15,778 nucleotides of DNA. Origin: Candidatus Falkowiibacteriota bacterium. GTDB taxonomy: Bacteria > Patescibacteriota > Patescibacteriia > Patescibacteriales > UBA12465. Within the stretch, counting starts at the first letter, position 1; every line of letters begins with the position of its first letter. The notes below the pieces were generated by a model that saw only the letters and a program-made list of their open reading frames with translations, did no database searches and had not been told where the DNA came from. The position numbers were made by a program, and so were the translations under genes. This document shows, piece by piece, positions 7,254 through 14,906 of this stretch. The DNA lies in NCBI GenBank assembly GCA_903839955.1, contig CAIMEI010000052.1, forward strand, positions 1 to 15,778. Reading direction: 5' to 3'.

Positions 7254-9806
7254 ATGCCGAAAGAACAAAACGAAGAAAAAATTGAAGACAATCAAGAAGA
7301 ACCGATTCTGGAAGAAGTTCCGGAAATACGCTCCTCTGTTGATGGCAATGAACGCACGCACACCGAGTTCGGCTGGATTGAAAATCAGCCGCTCGTCGAC
7401 GAAATGAGCCGTTCGTATTTGGATTATGCGATGAGCGTCATCGTTTCTCGCGCTTTGCCAGATGTTCGCGACGGCATGAAGCCAGTGCATCGCCGCATTC
7501 TTTACGCCATGTGGAGCATCGGTTTGCGCGCCAGCGCCAAATTCCGCAAGTCGGCCACCGTCGTCGGTGAAGTTTTGGGTAAATATCATCCGCACGGCGA
7601 CACCGCGGTCTATGATTCCATGGCCCGCATGGCGCAGGATTTCTCTTTGCGCTACATGCTGGTCAAAGGCCAGGGTAACTTCGGTTCCATGGATGGCGAT
7701 CGTCCGGCGGCCATGCGTTATACTGAAGCCAAGCTCTCCGCCATCGCCGAAGAGATGCTTTTTGATATCGAAAAAGACACAGTCGATTTTATTCCGAACT
7801 TTGACGGTTCGCACAAAGAGCCGCTCGTTTTGCCTTCAAAACTGCCGAATTTACTGATGAACGGCACCATGGGCATCGCGGTCGGCATGGCCACCAACAT
7901 CCCGCCGCACAATTTAACCGAACTTTTGGCGGCCATTTCTCACTTAATTGAAAATCCCGAAGCCACTGTTGAGGACTTAATGCAATTCGTGAAGGGTCCA
8001 GATTTCCCAACCGGCGGTATTATCTATAATCAAAAAGACATTCTCCAGGCCTATGCCACCGGCAAAGGCGGTATTGTCATGCGCGGCGTGGCCGACATCG
8101 AAGAAACCAAGAGCGGTTTTCAAATCATCATCACCGAAATTCCTTATCAGGTGAACAAGGCGACGCTGGTGGAAAAGATTGCCGACTTGGTGAAAGAAAA
8201 GAAAGTCGATGGTATCAAAAACTTGCGCGATGAGTCCGACAAGGACGGCGTGCGCGTGGTGGTGGAACTCAAAAAAGAAGCCTATCCCAAAAAAGTTTTA
8301 AACGCCCTATACAAGCACACCCAATTGCAGGACACTTTTCACGTGAACATGCTGGCTTTGGTGGACGGCATTCAGCCGAAAATCTTGACCCTCAAGATGA
8401 TTCTGGAAGAATACATCAAGCATCGCCAGGAAGTGGTTCGCCGCCGCACTTTGTTTGAATTAAACAAAGCCAAGGATCGCGCTCACATTTTGGAAGGTTT
8501 GATGATTGCCTTGAAAAACATTGATGAGGTCATTAAGGTAATCAAAGCTTCCAAAGACAAAGAGGTGGCCAAATTAGCTTTAATCAAAAAATTTAAGCTC
8601 TCCGAAAGACAGGCGGTGGCCATTTTGGAAATGCGCTTGCAGAATTTGGCTAATTTGGAGCAAAAAAAGATCGAGGATGAACTCAATGAAAAAATGCTGC
8701 TCATTAAAGAATTGGAAACCATTCTCAGCTCCACCAAAAATATTTTGAAAGTAGTAAAAGACGAAATTGCCGCTCTGGGTGAGAAATTCGGCGACGCCCG
8801 CCGCACCCGAGTAATCGCCGGCGGCATCAAGGACTTCAACATGGAGGACTTGGTTCCGAACGAAGAAGCTTTTGTTCTGATGACCCGCGATGGCTACATC
8901 AAACGCATTGAACCGGATACTTTCAAGGTCCAAGCGCGCGGCGGCAAAGGGGTCATCGGCCTCACCACCAAAGAAGAAGACATGGTGGAATTCATGTTCA
9001 CCACTTTTACGCATAGCGACGTCCTATTCTTCACCACCAAGGGCCGAGTTTTCCAAATGAAAGCCTATGAAATTCCGCAATCTTCCCGCATCGCCAAGGG
9101 CGCGGCGATTGTTAATTTCTTGCAGCTCACCGGTGACGAAAAGGTCAGTTCAATTTTGCCCCTGGATAAGATGTTCGGCAGTAAATACCTATTCTTCGCC
9201 ACTGAACGCGGTCTGGTGAAAAAAGTAGAACTCAATGCTTTTGCCAATGTCCGCCGTTCCGGTTTGATTGCCATTAAGATCAAAGAAGACGACCGCTTGA
9301 TTTGGGTAAAACCAACTTCCGGCTCCGACCACATTCAGCTGGTTTCCGCTGCCGGTCAGGCGATTCGTTTCAAAGAAACCGATGTCCGCGACATGGGCCG
9401 CAACGCCGCTGGTGTGGCTGGTATCCGTTTGAAGAGCAGTGACCGAGTTATCGGCATGGGCATTGCCAAAACCGATAAAGACAAAGTACGCAAATACCAA
9501 ATCGCCACCATCATGGCCAACGGTTACGGCAAACGCACCGAGTTCAACCTCTATAAATTACAGGGTCGCGGCGGCAGCGGTATCAAAACCGCCAAAGTGA
9601 CTGATAAGACCGGAGAACTAACCAACGCCTTCCTGCTCAACGCCATCACCATGGAAGAACGCGATTTGATTATCATTTCTGAGCACGGCCAAGTCATTCG
9701 CGTGCCCTTCAAATCGGTCAGCGTTTTGGGCCGCGATACCCAGGGGGTGAGAATCATGAGATTCAAAGACCCGAACGATAAGGTGGCCAGCGTGACCTGG
9801 GCCTAA
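7254..9806 (+). CDS. gyrA: DNA gyrase subunit A
   Basis: Cleaves and religates DNA in the GyrA2GyrB2 complex to introduce negative supercoils. The breakage-reunion domain is intact: SRALPDVRDGMKPVHRRIL (65-83), KYHPHGDTAVYDSMARMAQ (110-128), and catalytic Tyr156 in AAMRYTE. In the quinolone-resistance-determining region, the positions equivalent to E. coli Ser83 and Asp87 are Thr117 and Asp121. The GyrA box QARGGKG (560-566) marks it as GyrA rather than ParC. Six beta-pinwheel blades can be traced from about 540 to 845 (for example GYIKRI, GRVFQM, GLVKKV, GQAIRF, GYGKRT, GQVIRV). At 850 residues the length is normal. There is an acidic N-terminal extension of about 32 residues relative to E. 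coli, and no acidic C-terminal tail. It is the last gene of the operon; gyrB is not in the window. Confidence 0.97.
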   Translation: MPKEQNEEKIEDNQEEPILEEVPEIRSSVDGNERTHTEFGWIENQPLVDEMSRSYLDYAMSVIVSRALPDVRDGMKPVHRRILYAMWSIGLRASAKFRKSATVVGEVLGKYHPHGDTAVYDSMARMAQDFSLRYMLVKGQGNFGSMDGDRPAAMRYTEAKLSAIAEEMLFDIEKDTVDFIPNFDGSHKEPLVLPSKLPNLLMNGTMGIAVGMATNIPPHNLTELLAAISHLIENPEATVEDLMQFVKGPDFPTGGIIYNQKDILQAYATGKGGIVMRGVADIEETKSGFQIIITEIPYQVNKATLVEKIADLVKEKKVDGIKNLRDESDKDGVRVVVELKKEAYPKKVLNALYKHTQLQDTFHVNMLALVDGIQPKILTLKMILEEYIKHRQEVVRRRTLFELNKAKDRAHILEGLMIALKNIDEVIKVIKASKDKEVAKLALIKKFKLSERQAVAILEMRLQNLANLEQKKIEDELNEKMLLIKELETILSSTKNILKVVKDEIAALGEKFGDARRTRVIAGGIKDFNMEDLVPNEEAFVLMTRDGYIKRIEPDTFKVQARGGKGVIGLTTKEEDMVEFMFTTFTHSDVLFFTTKGRVFQMKAYEIPQSSRIAKGAAIVNFLQLTGDEKVSSILPLDKMFGSKYLFFATERGLVKKVELNAFANVRRSGLIAIKIKEDDRLIWVKPTSGSDHIQLVSAAGQAIRFKETDVRDMGRNAAGVAGIRLKSSDRVIGMGIAKTDKDKVRKYQIATIMANGYGKRTEFNLYKLQGRGGSGIKTAKVTDKTGELTNAFLLNAITMEERDLIIISEHGQVIRVPFKSVSVLGRDTQGVRIMRFKDPNDKVASVTWA

Positions 9807-9827
9807 AGTCAAAAATTTAGAAAAATA

Positions 9828-9861
9828 AAAAAGCCGTCTCTTTTTTTGGGACGGCTTTTTG
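9828..9861. terminator. Bidirectional terminator between gyrA and the convergent membrane gene
   Basis: AAAAAGCCGTC (9828-9838) pairs with GACGGCTTTTT (9850-9860), with two more possible pairs inside and a T7 loop. T tracts lie on the outside on both strands. It sits 21 nt after gyrA and 12 nt past the stop of the minus-strand gene ending at 9874, so it can serve both. Confidence 0.85.
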
Positions 9862-9873
9862 TTGGATGTTTTT

Positions 9874-10644
9874 TTAAATTAAGTTTTGAAATATCTTTGG
9901 TCTTGTCTTGTTGGTTTCCAAGCGTTCTTGCTCGTCAATGATGTATTGTCGATGCTTTTCTCTGATCACTGATAATTTTTTCCCCGAAATAAAAGCCGGA
10001 AAGGATGAGATACAAAGTGCTTGAAAATTAAGCCAGAATTGCAGCCAAGTGACGGTTCGGACTCCCCATATTAACTTAGCCAAGAACCAAAGGACGAGAA
10101 CGGCTACCGATTGAACGCTGGCGATAATTATTGCCAGACTCAGGTCGCAAATTATGGTTAATACCAAGGTTAGGGAAACAAGATTTCCCATGAAAACAAA
10201 GAAAGCCTTTTCTTTCGTGTAGGCCATAGTGGTGATGACCGGAACTACAAAAGCGATATTTCTAACATAGAATAAATCCGGCTCAGAGCCAAAATTGGCG
10301 TGAGTATCAAAGATAATAATTTTTTGGAACATCACCGCGATAAAATAGAATGTCACAGCTAATACCTCGCGAGAAACTTTCTCGTTGGCCGAAGAGAAGG
10401 CGGAGACTAAGGCAATATACAATATTACCCAGGCTAGCCCCTGAAAAATAAAGGGAAACTGAAGGCTTATTCCCAAGGCGGAATGCGTGGTCGGAGCCAG
10501 TAAGGCCCGGCCAGTAAGGAAGGCGATTAATAGCCAAATGATGGCCACGAGGATTCCCCCGCGCAGCCAACTGCGATACATATTACTCATTTTTTCTGAA
10601 ATTTTTAATGAAACAATAGTTTTTTTGTATCTCCTTTTTATCAT
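9874..10644 (-). CDS. Six-helix integral membrane protein, unknown function
   Basis: Up to 256 residues, family not recognised. About six hydrophobic helices are visible, at roughly residues 29-45, 63-83, 94-112, 124-141, 147-167 and 170-193. An amphipathic, charged C-terminal tail of ~45 residues follows (SVIREKHRQYIIDEQERLE). The start is uncertain. The first ATG at 10644 has no Shine-Dalgarno sequence and lies at the edge of a promoter-like sequence (-35 AGTCAA at 10658-10663 on the plus strand; -10 at 10635-10640). The ATG of Met19 at 10590 (MSNMYRSWLRGG) would follow that promoter with a ~35-nt leader and is a good alternative, giving 238 residues. It is a monocistronic minus-strand gene converging on gyrA. 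A transporter or sensor role cannot be inferred from the sequence. Confidence 0.8.
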   Translation of the reverse strand: MIKRRYKKTIVSLKISEKMSNMYRSWLRGGILVAIIWLLIAFLTGRALLAPTTHSALGISLQFPFIFQGLAWVILYIALVSAFSSANEKVSREVLAVTFYFIAVMFQKIIIFDTHANFGSEPDLFYVRNIAFVVPVITTMAYTKEKAFFVFMGNLVSLTLVLTIICDLSLAIIIASVQSVAVLVLWFLAKLIWGVRTVTWLQFWLNFQALCISSFPAFISGKKLSVIREKHRQYIIDEQERLETNKTRPKIFQNLI

Positions 10645-10663
10645 TTTTTATTTCTTTAGTCAA
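10635..10663 (-). promoter_or_regulatory. Candidate promoter of the six-helix membrane protein gene
   Basis: Read on the minus strand: TTGACT (10663-10658), a 17-nt spacer, and TG-A-TAAAAA with the hexamer at 10640-10635. The -10 matches consensus at only four of six positions, but the TG extension helps. Its position argues that translation starts downstream at 10590. Confidence 0.45.
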
Positions 10664-10675
10664 GGGCGCAAGGCC

Positions 10676-10728
10676 TTGGATGGCACGCCCCTTTGGTACT
10701 ATAATAAAAATGAAAAGTATCGTATAAT
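10676..10728 (+). promoter_or_regulatory. Candidate promoter region of the rmuC operon
   Basis: Two perfect -10 hexamers TATAAT lie at 10700-10705 and 10723-10728. The first has a weak -35 TTGGAT (10676-10681) 18 nt upstream. The second has no recognisable -35 and would give a leader of only ~12 nt. One of them probably drives the three-gene operon; the sequence alone cannot choose. Confidence 0.5.
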
Positions 10729-10746
10729 CTAATAAACAATAATTAT

Positions 10747-11865
10747 ATGGATAATAACTTTTTATTTTTTTTACTGCTTTTGGTTTTAGCCGGCTTTGTG
10801 GTGGTAATTTCTCTATTATTAAAGAAAAAAGACCCAAAAGGCGACGCTCAGGCAGTGGCCCTTTTGGAGAGTTTGTCGCGCCAGTCGGAAAAATTGGCCC
10901 AGCTTTCTTCGCAAAATAGTGAATTGCGCCAGGAACTGGATCGCAAGCTTTCCGAGACCCATCGCAGCAATCAGGAGCAATTTGGTCAGACCACCCGAAT
11001 CATTCAAAACATCACTTCCCAATCTTCCAAATTGATTGCCGATGTTTCTGAAAAGCTGGCCAAGCTGGATGAAACCAATCGCCAGGTAGTTAATTTTTCT
11101 TCCCAGCTCCAGAGCTTGCAGGACATTTTGAAAAACCCGAAACAGCGGGGAATTTTGGGCGAATATTTTTTGGAGGAAACTTTGAAAAATGTCTTGCCGC
11201 CCAATTCCTATCAAATGCAGTATCAACTCGGTAAGAATAAGGACAAAGACTTGATTGTGGACGCCGTGGTTTTTGTGAAAGAAAAAATTATTCCGGTGGA
11301 CGCCAAGTTTTCTTTGGAAAATTATGAGCGCCTCTTGAATACTCCCGACCCGGAAGCGCGCAAAAAAATTGAAGCGCAATTTAAGCAGGATCTCAAAAAC
11401 CGCATTGATGAAACTGCGAAGTATGTTCGACCGGAGTTAGGCACGATGGAATTTGCCTTCATGTTCATTCCTTCGGAGGCGATTTATTATGATTTGTTAG
11501 TGAATAAAGTGGGCGCGGTGCAAGTGAATACGCGCGATTTGATTGAATATGCTTTCCGCGACAAAAAGGTAATCATTGTTTCACCAACTTCTTTCTTGGC
11601 CTATTTGCAAACGGTTTTGCAGGGTTTGAAGGCGATGCAAATTGAAGAAAGCGCTAAGGAGATTAAAACCAACGTGGAAAAACTGGGGAAGCACTTGCTG
11701 AGCTATGAAGATTTTATGCGCAAGCTCGGCCTCAGCATGTCGGCCAGCGTTAATCACTACAATAGCGCCTATAAAGAATTCAAAAAAGTGGATAAAGATG
11801 TGATTAAAATCACCGGCGGCGAGAGCGAATTGGAAATTTTGCAGATTGATGGGCCGGTGAAATAA
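10747..11865 (+). CDS. rmuC: RmuC family DNA recombination protein
   Basis: 372 residues. The RmuC family is linked genetically to limiting DNA inversion and rearrangement, and carries a nuclease-like core anchored to the membrane. Residues 5-25 form an N-terminal helix (FLFFLLLLVLAGFVVVISLL). A coiled coil follows from about 35 to 128, rich in Gln, Glu, Leu and Ser. The RmuC core begins at NPKQRGILGEYFLEE (130-144), with KDLIVDAVV (168-175) and IPVDAKFSLENYERL (182-196). D172, D185 and K187 fit a PD-(D/E)xK-type site, and RGILGE supplies the conserved Glu. The length is on the short side for the family. It is the first gene of an operon, with 10 nt before the next gene. The ATG lacks a clear Shine-Dalgarno sequence. 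Confidence 0.92.
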   Translation: MDNNFLFFLLLLVLAGFVVVISLLLKKKDPKGDAQAVALLESLSRQSEKLAQLSSQNSELRQELDRKLSETHRSNQEQFGQTTRIIQNITSQSSKLIADVSEKLAKLDETNRQVVNFSSQLQSLQDILKNPKQRGILGEYFLEETLKNVLPPNSYQMQYQLGKNKDKDLIVDAVVFVKEKIIPVDAKFSLENYERLLNTPDPEARKKIEAQFKQDLKNRIDETAKYVRPELGTMEFAFMFIPSEAIYYDLLVNKVGAVQVNTRDLIEYAFRDKKVIIVSPTSFLAYLQTVLQGLKAMQIEESAKEIKTNVEKLGKHLLSYEDFMRKLGLSMSASVNHYNSAYKEFKKVDKDVIKITGGESELEILQIDGPVK

Positions 11866-11875
11866 GGCTGTTTAT

Positions 11876-12769
11876 ATGACCAGCGATTTACAAGCAGAAA
11901 ATTTGGCGGAAGCGGTTCTTCGCACTTTCGCCTTTTTTGATACTTTTAATTATCCGCTGACGCCTTTTGAAGCTTGGCATTTTTGCGCTCAAAAAACAGA
12001 TTTTTCGTCCGTGTTGGCGGTGCTTTCTGAAGATTTCCTGGCCATTCGTTTAGCACAAAAAAATGGCTTTTATTTTTTGTGCGGCCGAGAAGAGCTGGTG
12101 GAAAAAAGACGAGAATTTTCAGGATTGGCAGAAAAGAAAATGCGCCGCGCCCGGCGGGTGGCGTGTCTTTGGCGTTTTGTTCCTGGTCTAAAAGGCGTGG
12201 CGGTTTGCAACAATTTTTATTATCGCCCAGACAGCGATATTGATTTATTCGTAATCACTGCCAAGGATTCTTTGTGGCTGACCAGATTTTTGGCAACGGT
12301 AATTGCTCAAATTTCCGGCCTGCGCCGCTATCGGCAAAATATCAGCAACCAGGTTTGTTTGAGTTTCTTTGTTTCGGAAGAAGGAACGGATTTATCGCCG
12401 TTGCTAATTCCTGGCGGCGATCCCTATTTCATTTTCTGGTTTGCTTTTTTGGATCCCATTTTTGATGATGGTGTCTTCCAAAATTTTTGGGAAAGCAACC
12501 AAGAAATAAGAGCGGCTTTGCCAAATTTTCAGAATTTCCAAGCCGCCCCTTTTCGCGCTCTGGCCAGCCGGCGCCATTTTTTGCTGGCTAAAAAATTTGA
12601 TGATTTTTTCCGCCAATTGCAGAAAAAAAGAATGGAGAAAAAAACACGCCAGCCAGACAACGAAGCCACGGGCGTGGTGATTTCCGACGCGGTGTTGAAA
12701 TTTCACGAGCAGGACCGGCGGCGGGAATTTCGGACCCGTTTTGAAAATAATTTACGCAAACATCTATGA
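11876..12769 (+). CDS. Nucleotidyltransferase-like protein
   Basis: 297 residues. An N-terminal helical region (about 10-75) looks like a winged-helix module (DTFNYPLTPFEAWHF). Residues 106-128 then give a nucleotidyltransferase-superfamily core, KGVAVCNNFYYRPDSDIDL followed by FVIT, with the D119-S-D121-I-D123 carboxylate motif. The usual Gly-Ser in front of the motif is absent (CNNF instead), and I cannot find a clear third acidic residue on the expected later strand (QVCLSFFV at 159-166). Activity is therefore uncertain. The C-terminal ~90 residues are helical and basic. The stop overlaps the next gene's start as ATGA, which implies translational coupling with the O-antigen ligase-like protein. 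A role in surface-glycan handling is suggested only by context. Confidence 0.75.
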   Translation: MTSDLQAENLAEAVLRTFAFFDTFNYPLTPFEAWHFCAQKTDFSSVLAVLSEDFLAIRLAQKNGFYFLCGREELVEKRREFSGLAEKKMRRARRVACLWRFVPGLKGVAVCNNFYYRPDSDIDLFVITAKDSLWLTRFLATVIAQISGLRRYRQNISNQVCLSFFVSEEGTDLSPLLIPGGDPYFIFWFAFLDPIFDDGVFQNFWESNQEIRAALPNFQNFQAAPFRALASRRHFLLAKKFDDFFRQLQKKRMEKKTRQPDNEATGVVISDAVLKFHEQDRRREFRTRFENNLRKHL

Positions 12770-14055
12770 AGATATTTATTAAAAAAGATTGGCTTTCGAT
12801 CAGTTTGGCCTTCTTTGCTTTTGTTCTGCCTTGGCAGATAAAACTGATTCTGCGTCCCGGAATGATTGATGGCGGGCAAAATAATTTTTTGGAAATTGCG
12901 CTTTACGGTTCAGCCCTGATTTTACTGGTGTTTATTGGTTTCGCGATTTTTGAGACGGTAAGGAAAAATAAAATCAGACCGAAACTTTCTCTCCCGGATT
13001 GGCTCTTGATTTCTTTTCTGGCCTTTTTGTTGTTGGCGGTATTTTTCGCTGCGGAGCGCTCGCTGGCGCTTGATCATTATTTTTATTTTTTCATCGGGGC
13101 GGCTTTATTATTCTTTTCCCGCCGCTTTCAGCGCCAAATCAATTGGCGCTTGGTGCTCAGGGTCTTTTTGCTTTCCTGTCTTCTCTCAGCAATTTTGGGA
13201 ATATTTCAATTCACTATTCAGCGAGTGCCGCAGATTAAATATTTAGTTGCTCCGCATCAAGTTTCGGAGCTGGCCGGCGAGTCGGTTTTGGAAAATAGCA
13301 CCGGCCGTCTTTTACGAGCCTATGGCAGCTTTGAACACCCCAATATTTTCGGCGGCGTGATGGCGATTGCCTTGCTCCTGACGATTGAAGAAATTATGGC
13401 CGATAAAAGAGAGAAAACTTGGCGGGTTTTGATGCTCTCTTTCTTTGTGTTTTTTTGGGCGCTGCTGGTTTCTTTTTCACGCGCCGCTTGGCTAGCTTTT
13501 TCCCTAGGAATGTTGGCGCGCCTGATTTTTGCTCGGAAGGCAGAGCGGGCGGAAATTTTGTTAGTCGCCTTTTTCGCTATTGGCGCGGCCTTGCTCTTTT
13601 TTGGCACGCACCCTAGCTGGCTAGATTCCCGCATTGAGGCCGCTGGCCGTTTGGAAAATGCTTCTATTCAGGAAAGAGTAGCTGGCTTAAAAATCGCCAG
13701 TTCCCAAATCATCACCCACCCCTGGTCGCCGGTTGGGCTGGGGAACTATGTGAATTTTTTGACCAGTAAGTTTCCCGGGCAGGCGCCTTGGGTTTATCAG
13801 CCGGCGCACAATGTCTGGCTGCTTATGGCCGCTGAGGACGGTTGCTTCGCGATGCTGGCCTTCTTGGCTCTGTGGTTTTTTTCAGTGCGGTCCAAAGCAA
13901 AAAAGCGGCCGGGAGCTATCGTGCTCTTCGTCGCTTTTTTGACGCTTTCCTTGTTTGATCACTGGCTAATCAGCTTGCCCTTCGGCATTCTTTTTGGCTT
14001 CTTCGTTCTGTCCGTGGCGAGCGGGGACAATGGTGTAGTCCCGTTGAAGAATTAA
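12766..14055 (+). CDS. O-antigen ligase/polymerase-like membrane protein
   Basis: 429 residues and about 10-12 hydrophobic helices, matching the WaaL/Wzy_C type that joins or polymerises undecaprenyl-linked glycans at the outer face of the membrane. Family-like signatures are RAYGSFEHPNIFGG (184-197), LVSFSRAAWLAF (234-245) and, in the large external loop before the last helices, GLGNYVNF (324-331) and QPAHNVWLLMAAEDG (345-359). H348 corresponds to the histidine essential in WaaL, and R184 or R239 is a candidate for the required arginine. Ligase and polymerase cannot be told apart from sequence. The gene overlaps the upstream gene by 4 nt (ATGA). Its last 90 bp overlap the 3' end of the opposite-strand gene at 13966-14232, and no separate terminator is visible. 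Confidence 0.88.
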   Translation: MKIFIKKDWLSISLAFFAFVLPWQIKLILRPGMIDGGQNNFLEIALYGSALILLVFIGFAIFETVRKNKIRPKLSLPDWLLISFLAFLLLAVFFAAERSLALDHYFYFFIGAALLFFSRRFQRQINWRLVLRVFLLSCLLSAILGIFQFTIQRVPQIKYLVAPHQVSELAGESVLENSTGRLLRAYGSFEHPNIFGGVMAIALLLTIEEIMADKREKTWRVLMLSFFVFFWALLVSFSRAAWLAFSLGMLARLIFARKAERAEILLVAFFAIGAALLFFGTHPSWLDSRIEAAGRLENASIQERVAGLKIASSQIITHPWSPVGLGNYVNFLTSKFPGQAPWVYQPAHNVWLLMAAEDGCFAMLAFLALWFFSVRSKAKKRPGAIVLFVAFLTLSLFDHWLISLPFGILFGFFVLSVASGDNGVVPLKN

Positions 14056-14232
14056 TAAATCCTTTTTCACTTCCTCCAAAGCCGGATGCCCAATGAGCTC
14101 CGGCTTTTGCACGAGAAGGCACAAAATGGCCGCCAGGGTGCCGAAATAGTCGTTGGAATCAACATGGAATTTCACGCTTTCCTGGTCACGAACGAACCAC
14201 TGAGGCCAGGAGATTTGGTATTTTTTGAACAT
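13966..14232 (-). CDS. Small hypothetical protein, 88 residues, convergent with the ligase gene
   Basis: Family not recognised. It has a coherent composition: MFKKYQISWPQWF, an acidic DSNDYFGTLAAILCLL stretch, a helical middle (PALEEVKKDLLILQRDY) and a polar tail. No signal peptide or clear membrane helix. The portion outside the ligase gene (14056-14232, about 59 codons) looks protein-like, which supports a real gene. A -10 TATAAT lies just upstream on the same strand (14244-14239), so transcription would begin at or next to the ATG. The 90-bp tail-to-tail overlap covers only the polar tail of each protein. It could be a chance frame, but composition and promoter argue for coding. Confidence 0.65.
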   Translation of the reverse strand: MFKKYQISWPQWFVRDQESVKFHVDSNDYFGTLAAILCLLVQKPELIGHPALEEVKKDLLILQRDYTIVPARHGQNEEAKKNAEGQAD

Positions 14233-14238
14233 GGCTTA

Positions 14239-14244
14239 ATTATA
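14239..14244 (-). promoter_or_regulatory. -10 element of the 88-residue gene, probably leaderless
   Basis: A perfect TATAAT on the minus strand ends 6 nt before the A of the ATG at 14232, so the expected start site coincides with the start codon. No good -35 is present; the expected -35 area falls on the GGATAAA repeats. Confidence 0.5.
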
Positions 14245-14253
14245 GAATACGGT

Positions 14254-14282
14254 GGATAAAAACTGGATAAACGGGGGATAAA
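14254..14282. repeat. Three GGATAAA repeats at exact 11-bp spacing
   Basis: GGATAAA occurs at 14254-14260, 14265-14271 and 14276-14282, each 11 bp apart, roughly one helical turn. On the minus strand they read TTTATCC; the first continues as TTATCCACC, one base off the DnaA-box consensus TTATCCACA. They sit between two divergent promoters, so they may be an operator or a DnaA-like site. Confidence 0.6.
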
Positions 14283-14294
14283 TTAGGGCTAACA

Positions 14295-14323
14295 TTGACA
14301 TAATTTTGATACTATGACATAAT
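14295..14323 (+). promoter_or_regulatory. Sigma70-type promoter of the 158-residue orphan gene
   Basis: A perfect -35 TTGACA (14295-14300), a 17-nt spacer ending in the extended -10 TGA, and a -10 CATAAT (14318-14323). The expected leader is ~30 nt. The spacer matches that of the promoter at 4258 in 13 of 17 positions. Confidence 0.8.
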
Positions 14324-14359
14324 AAGCCATGTTCATTCACAAACAAAAAAATTAACGCA

Positions 14360-14836
14360 ATGAAAATAGAATTAATGTTTAATCCCAAGGATCATTTTAA
14401 GGTCGGGAACAATGCCAGACACCAAGTAAGAATCGCCTCCGTTAGCGAGCGATTCATTCAGCTATTCGGCGGGAAAAAGGAAAAATTTCACCCCCATCGT
14501 CCAATCTACGGCTATTCAGTGGAAGAAGTTAGTGGAATCGACACCCACGTTCTGGAACAATTGGCGGGCAGAGAAGGAACACCCGTCACTCTCCAGGATT
14601 TGTGGTGGAAACTGAAAAATCCCTTCGAATTGTCCAGCAATATGCACACGAACGGGCAAGCCAACATTTTTTACATCGAAGATGTTAATGGCGAAATTCA
14701 GCCGGTGATGGTGAGAAGAACCAGAAAAGGCTGGAAAATAGATGTCAGGATTTTTGACGAAGAGGGCGGTCGCAGGGAGGGTGACCTAGTTTTCTCGGCA
14801 GCCACTGAATCAAACTCAGAGCGAATCGCTGTTTAA
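14360..14836 (+). CDS. Orphan soluble protein, 158 residues, unknown function
   Basis: Family not recognised. No signal peptide or membrane helix, so it is probably cytoplasmic. Two parts can be seen. The first ~55 residues are basic (FNPKDHFKVGNNARHQVRI, then GGKKEKFHPHRP). The second part contains a likely helix LEQLAGREG, then TLQDLWWKLKNPF, and a probable beta-hairpin region ANIFYIEDVNGEIQPVMVRR followed by GWKIDVRIFDEEGG. The gene is a self-contained unit with its own strong promoter and terminator, set between two minus-strand genes. The ATG follows an A-rich leader without a Shine-Dalgarno sequence. It shares its promoter type with the secreted-protein gene at 4479, but the proteins are not similar. 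Confidence 0.75.
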   Translation: MKIELMFNPKDHFKVGNNARHQVRIASVSERFIQLFGGKKEKFHPHRPIYGYSVEEVSGIDTHVLEQLAGREGTPVTLQDLWWKLKNPFELSSNMHTNGQANIFYIEDVNGEIQPVMVRRTRKGWKIDVRIFDEEGGRREGDLVFSAATESNSERIAV

Positions 14837-14859
14837 CTCGACGACAACCAAACAACAAT

Positions 14860-14895
14860 AACCCCGTTTCTTTTAAAAAGAAGCGGGGTTTTTAT
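14860..14895 (+). terminator. Rho-independent terminator after the 158-residue gene
   Basis: A 13-bp stem pairs 14860-14872 (AACCCCGTTTCTT) with 14878-14890 (AAGAAGCGGGGTT), with one G-U pair and loop TTAAA, followed by a T run. It lies 24 nt after the stop. Confidence 0.9.
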
Positions 14896-14906
14896 TTTGG
14901 CCAACA

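Noticed and set aside
7143..7814. Minus-strand open frame of 223 codons opposite the small membrane gene and the gyrA start
   Set aside because: The plus strand encodes unmistakable GyrA motifs here; the antisense frame is rich in His/Arg/Phe as expected for a shadow.
14254..14282. Origin of replication based on DnaA-box-like repeats
   Set aside because: Only one of the three sites is close to the consensus. There is no adjacent dnaA, dnaN or clear unwinding element, and the spot is a short gap between small genes.
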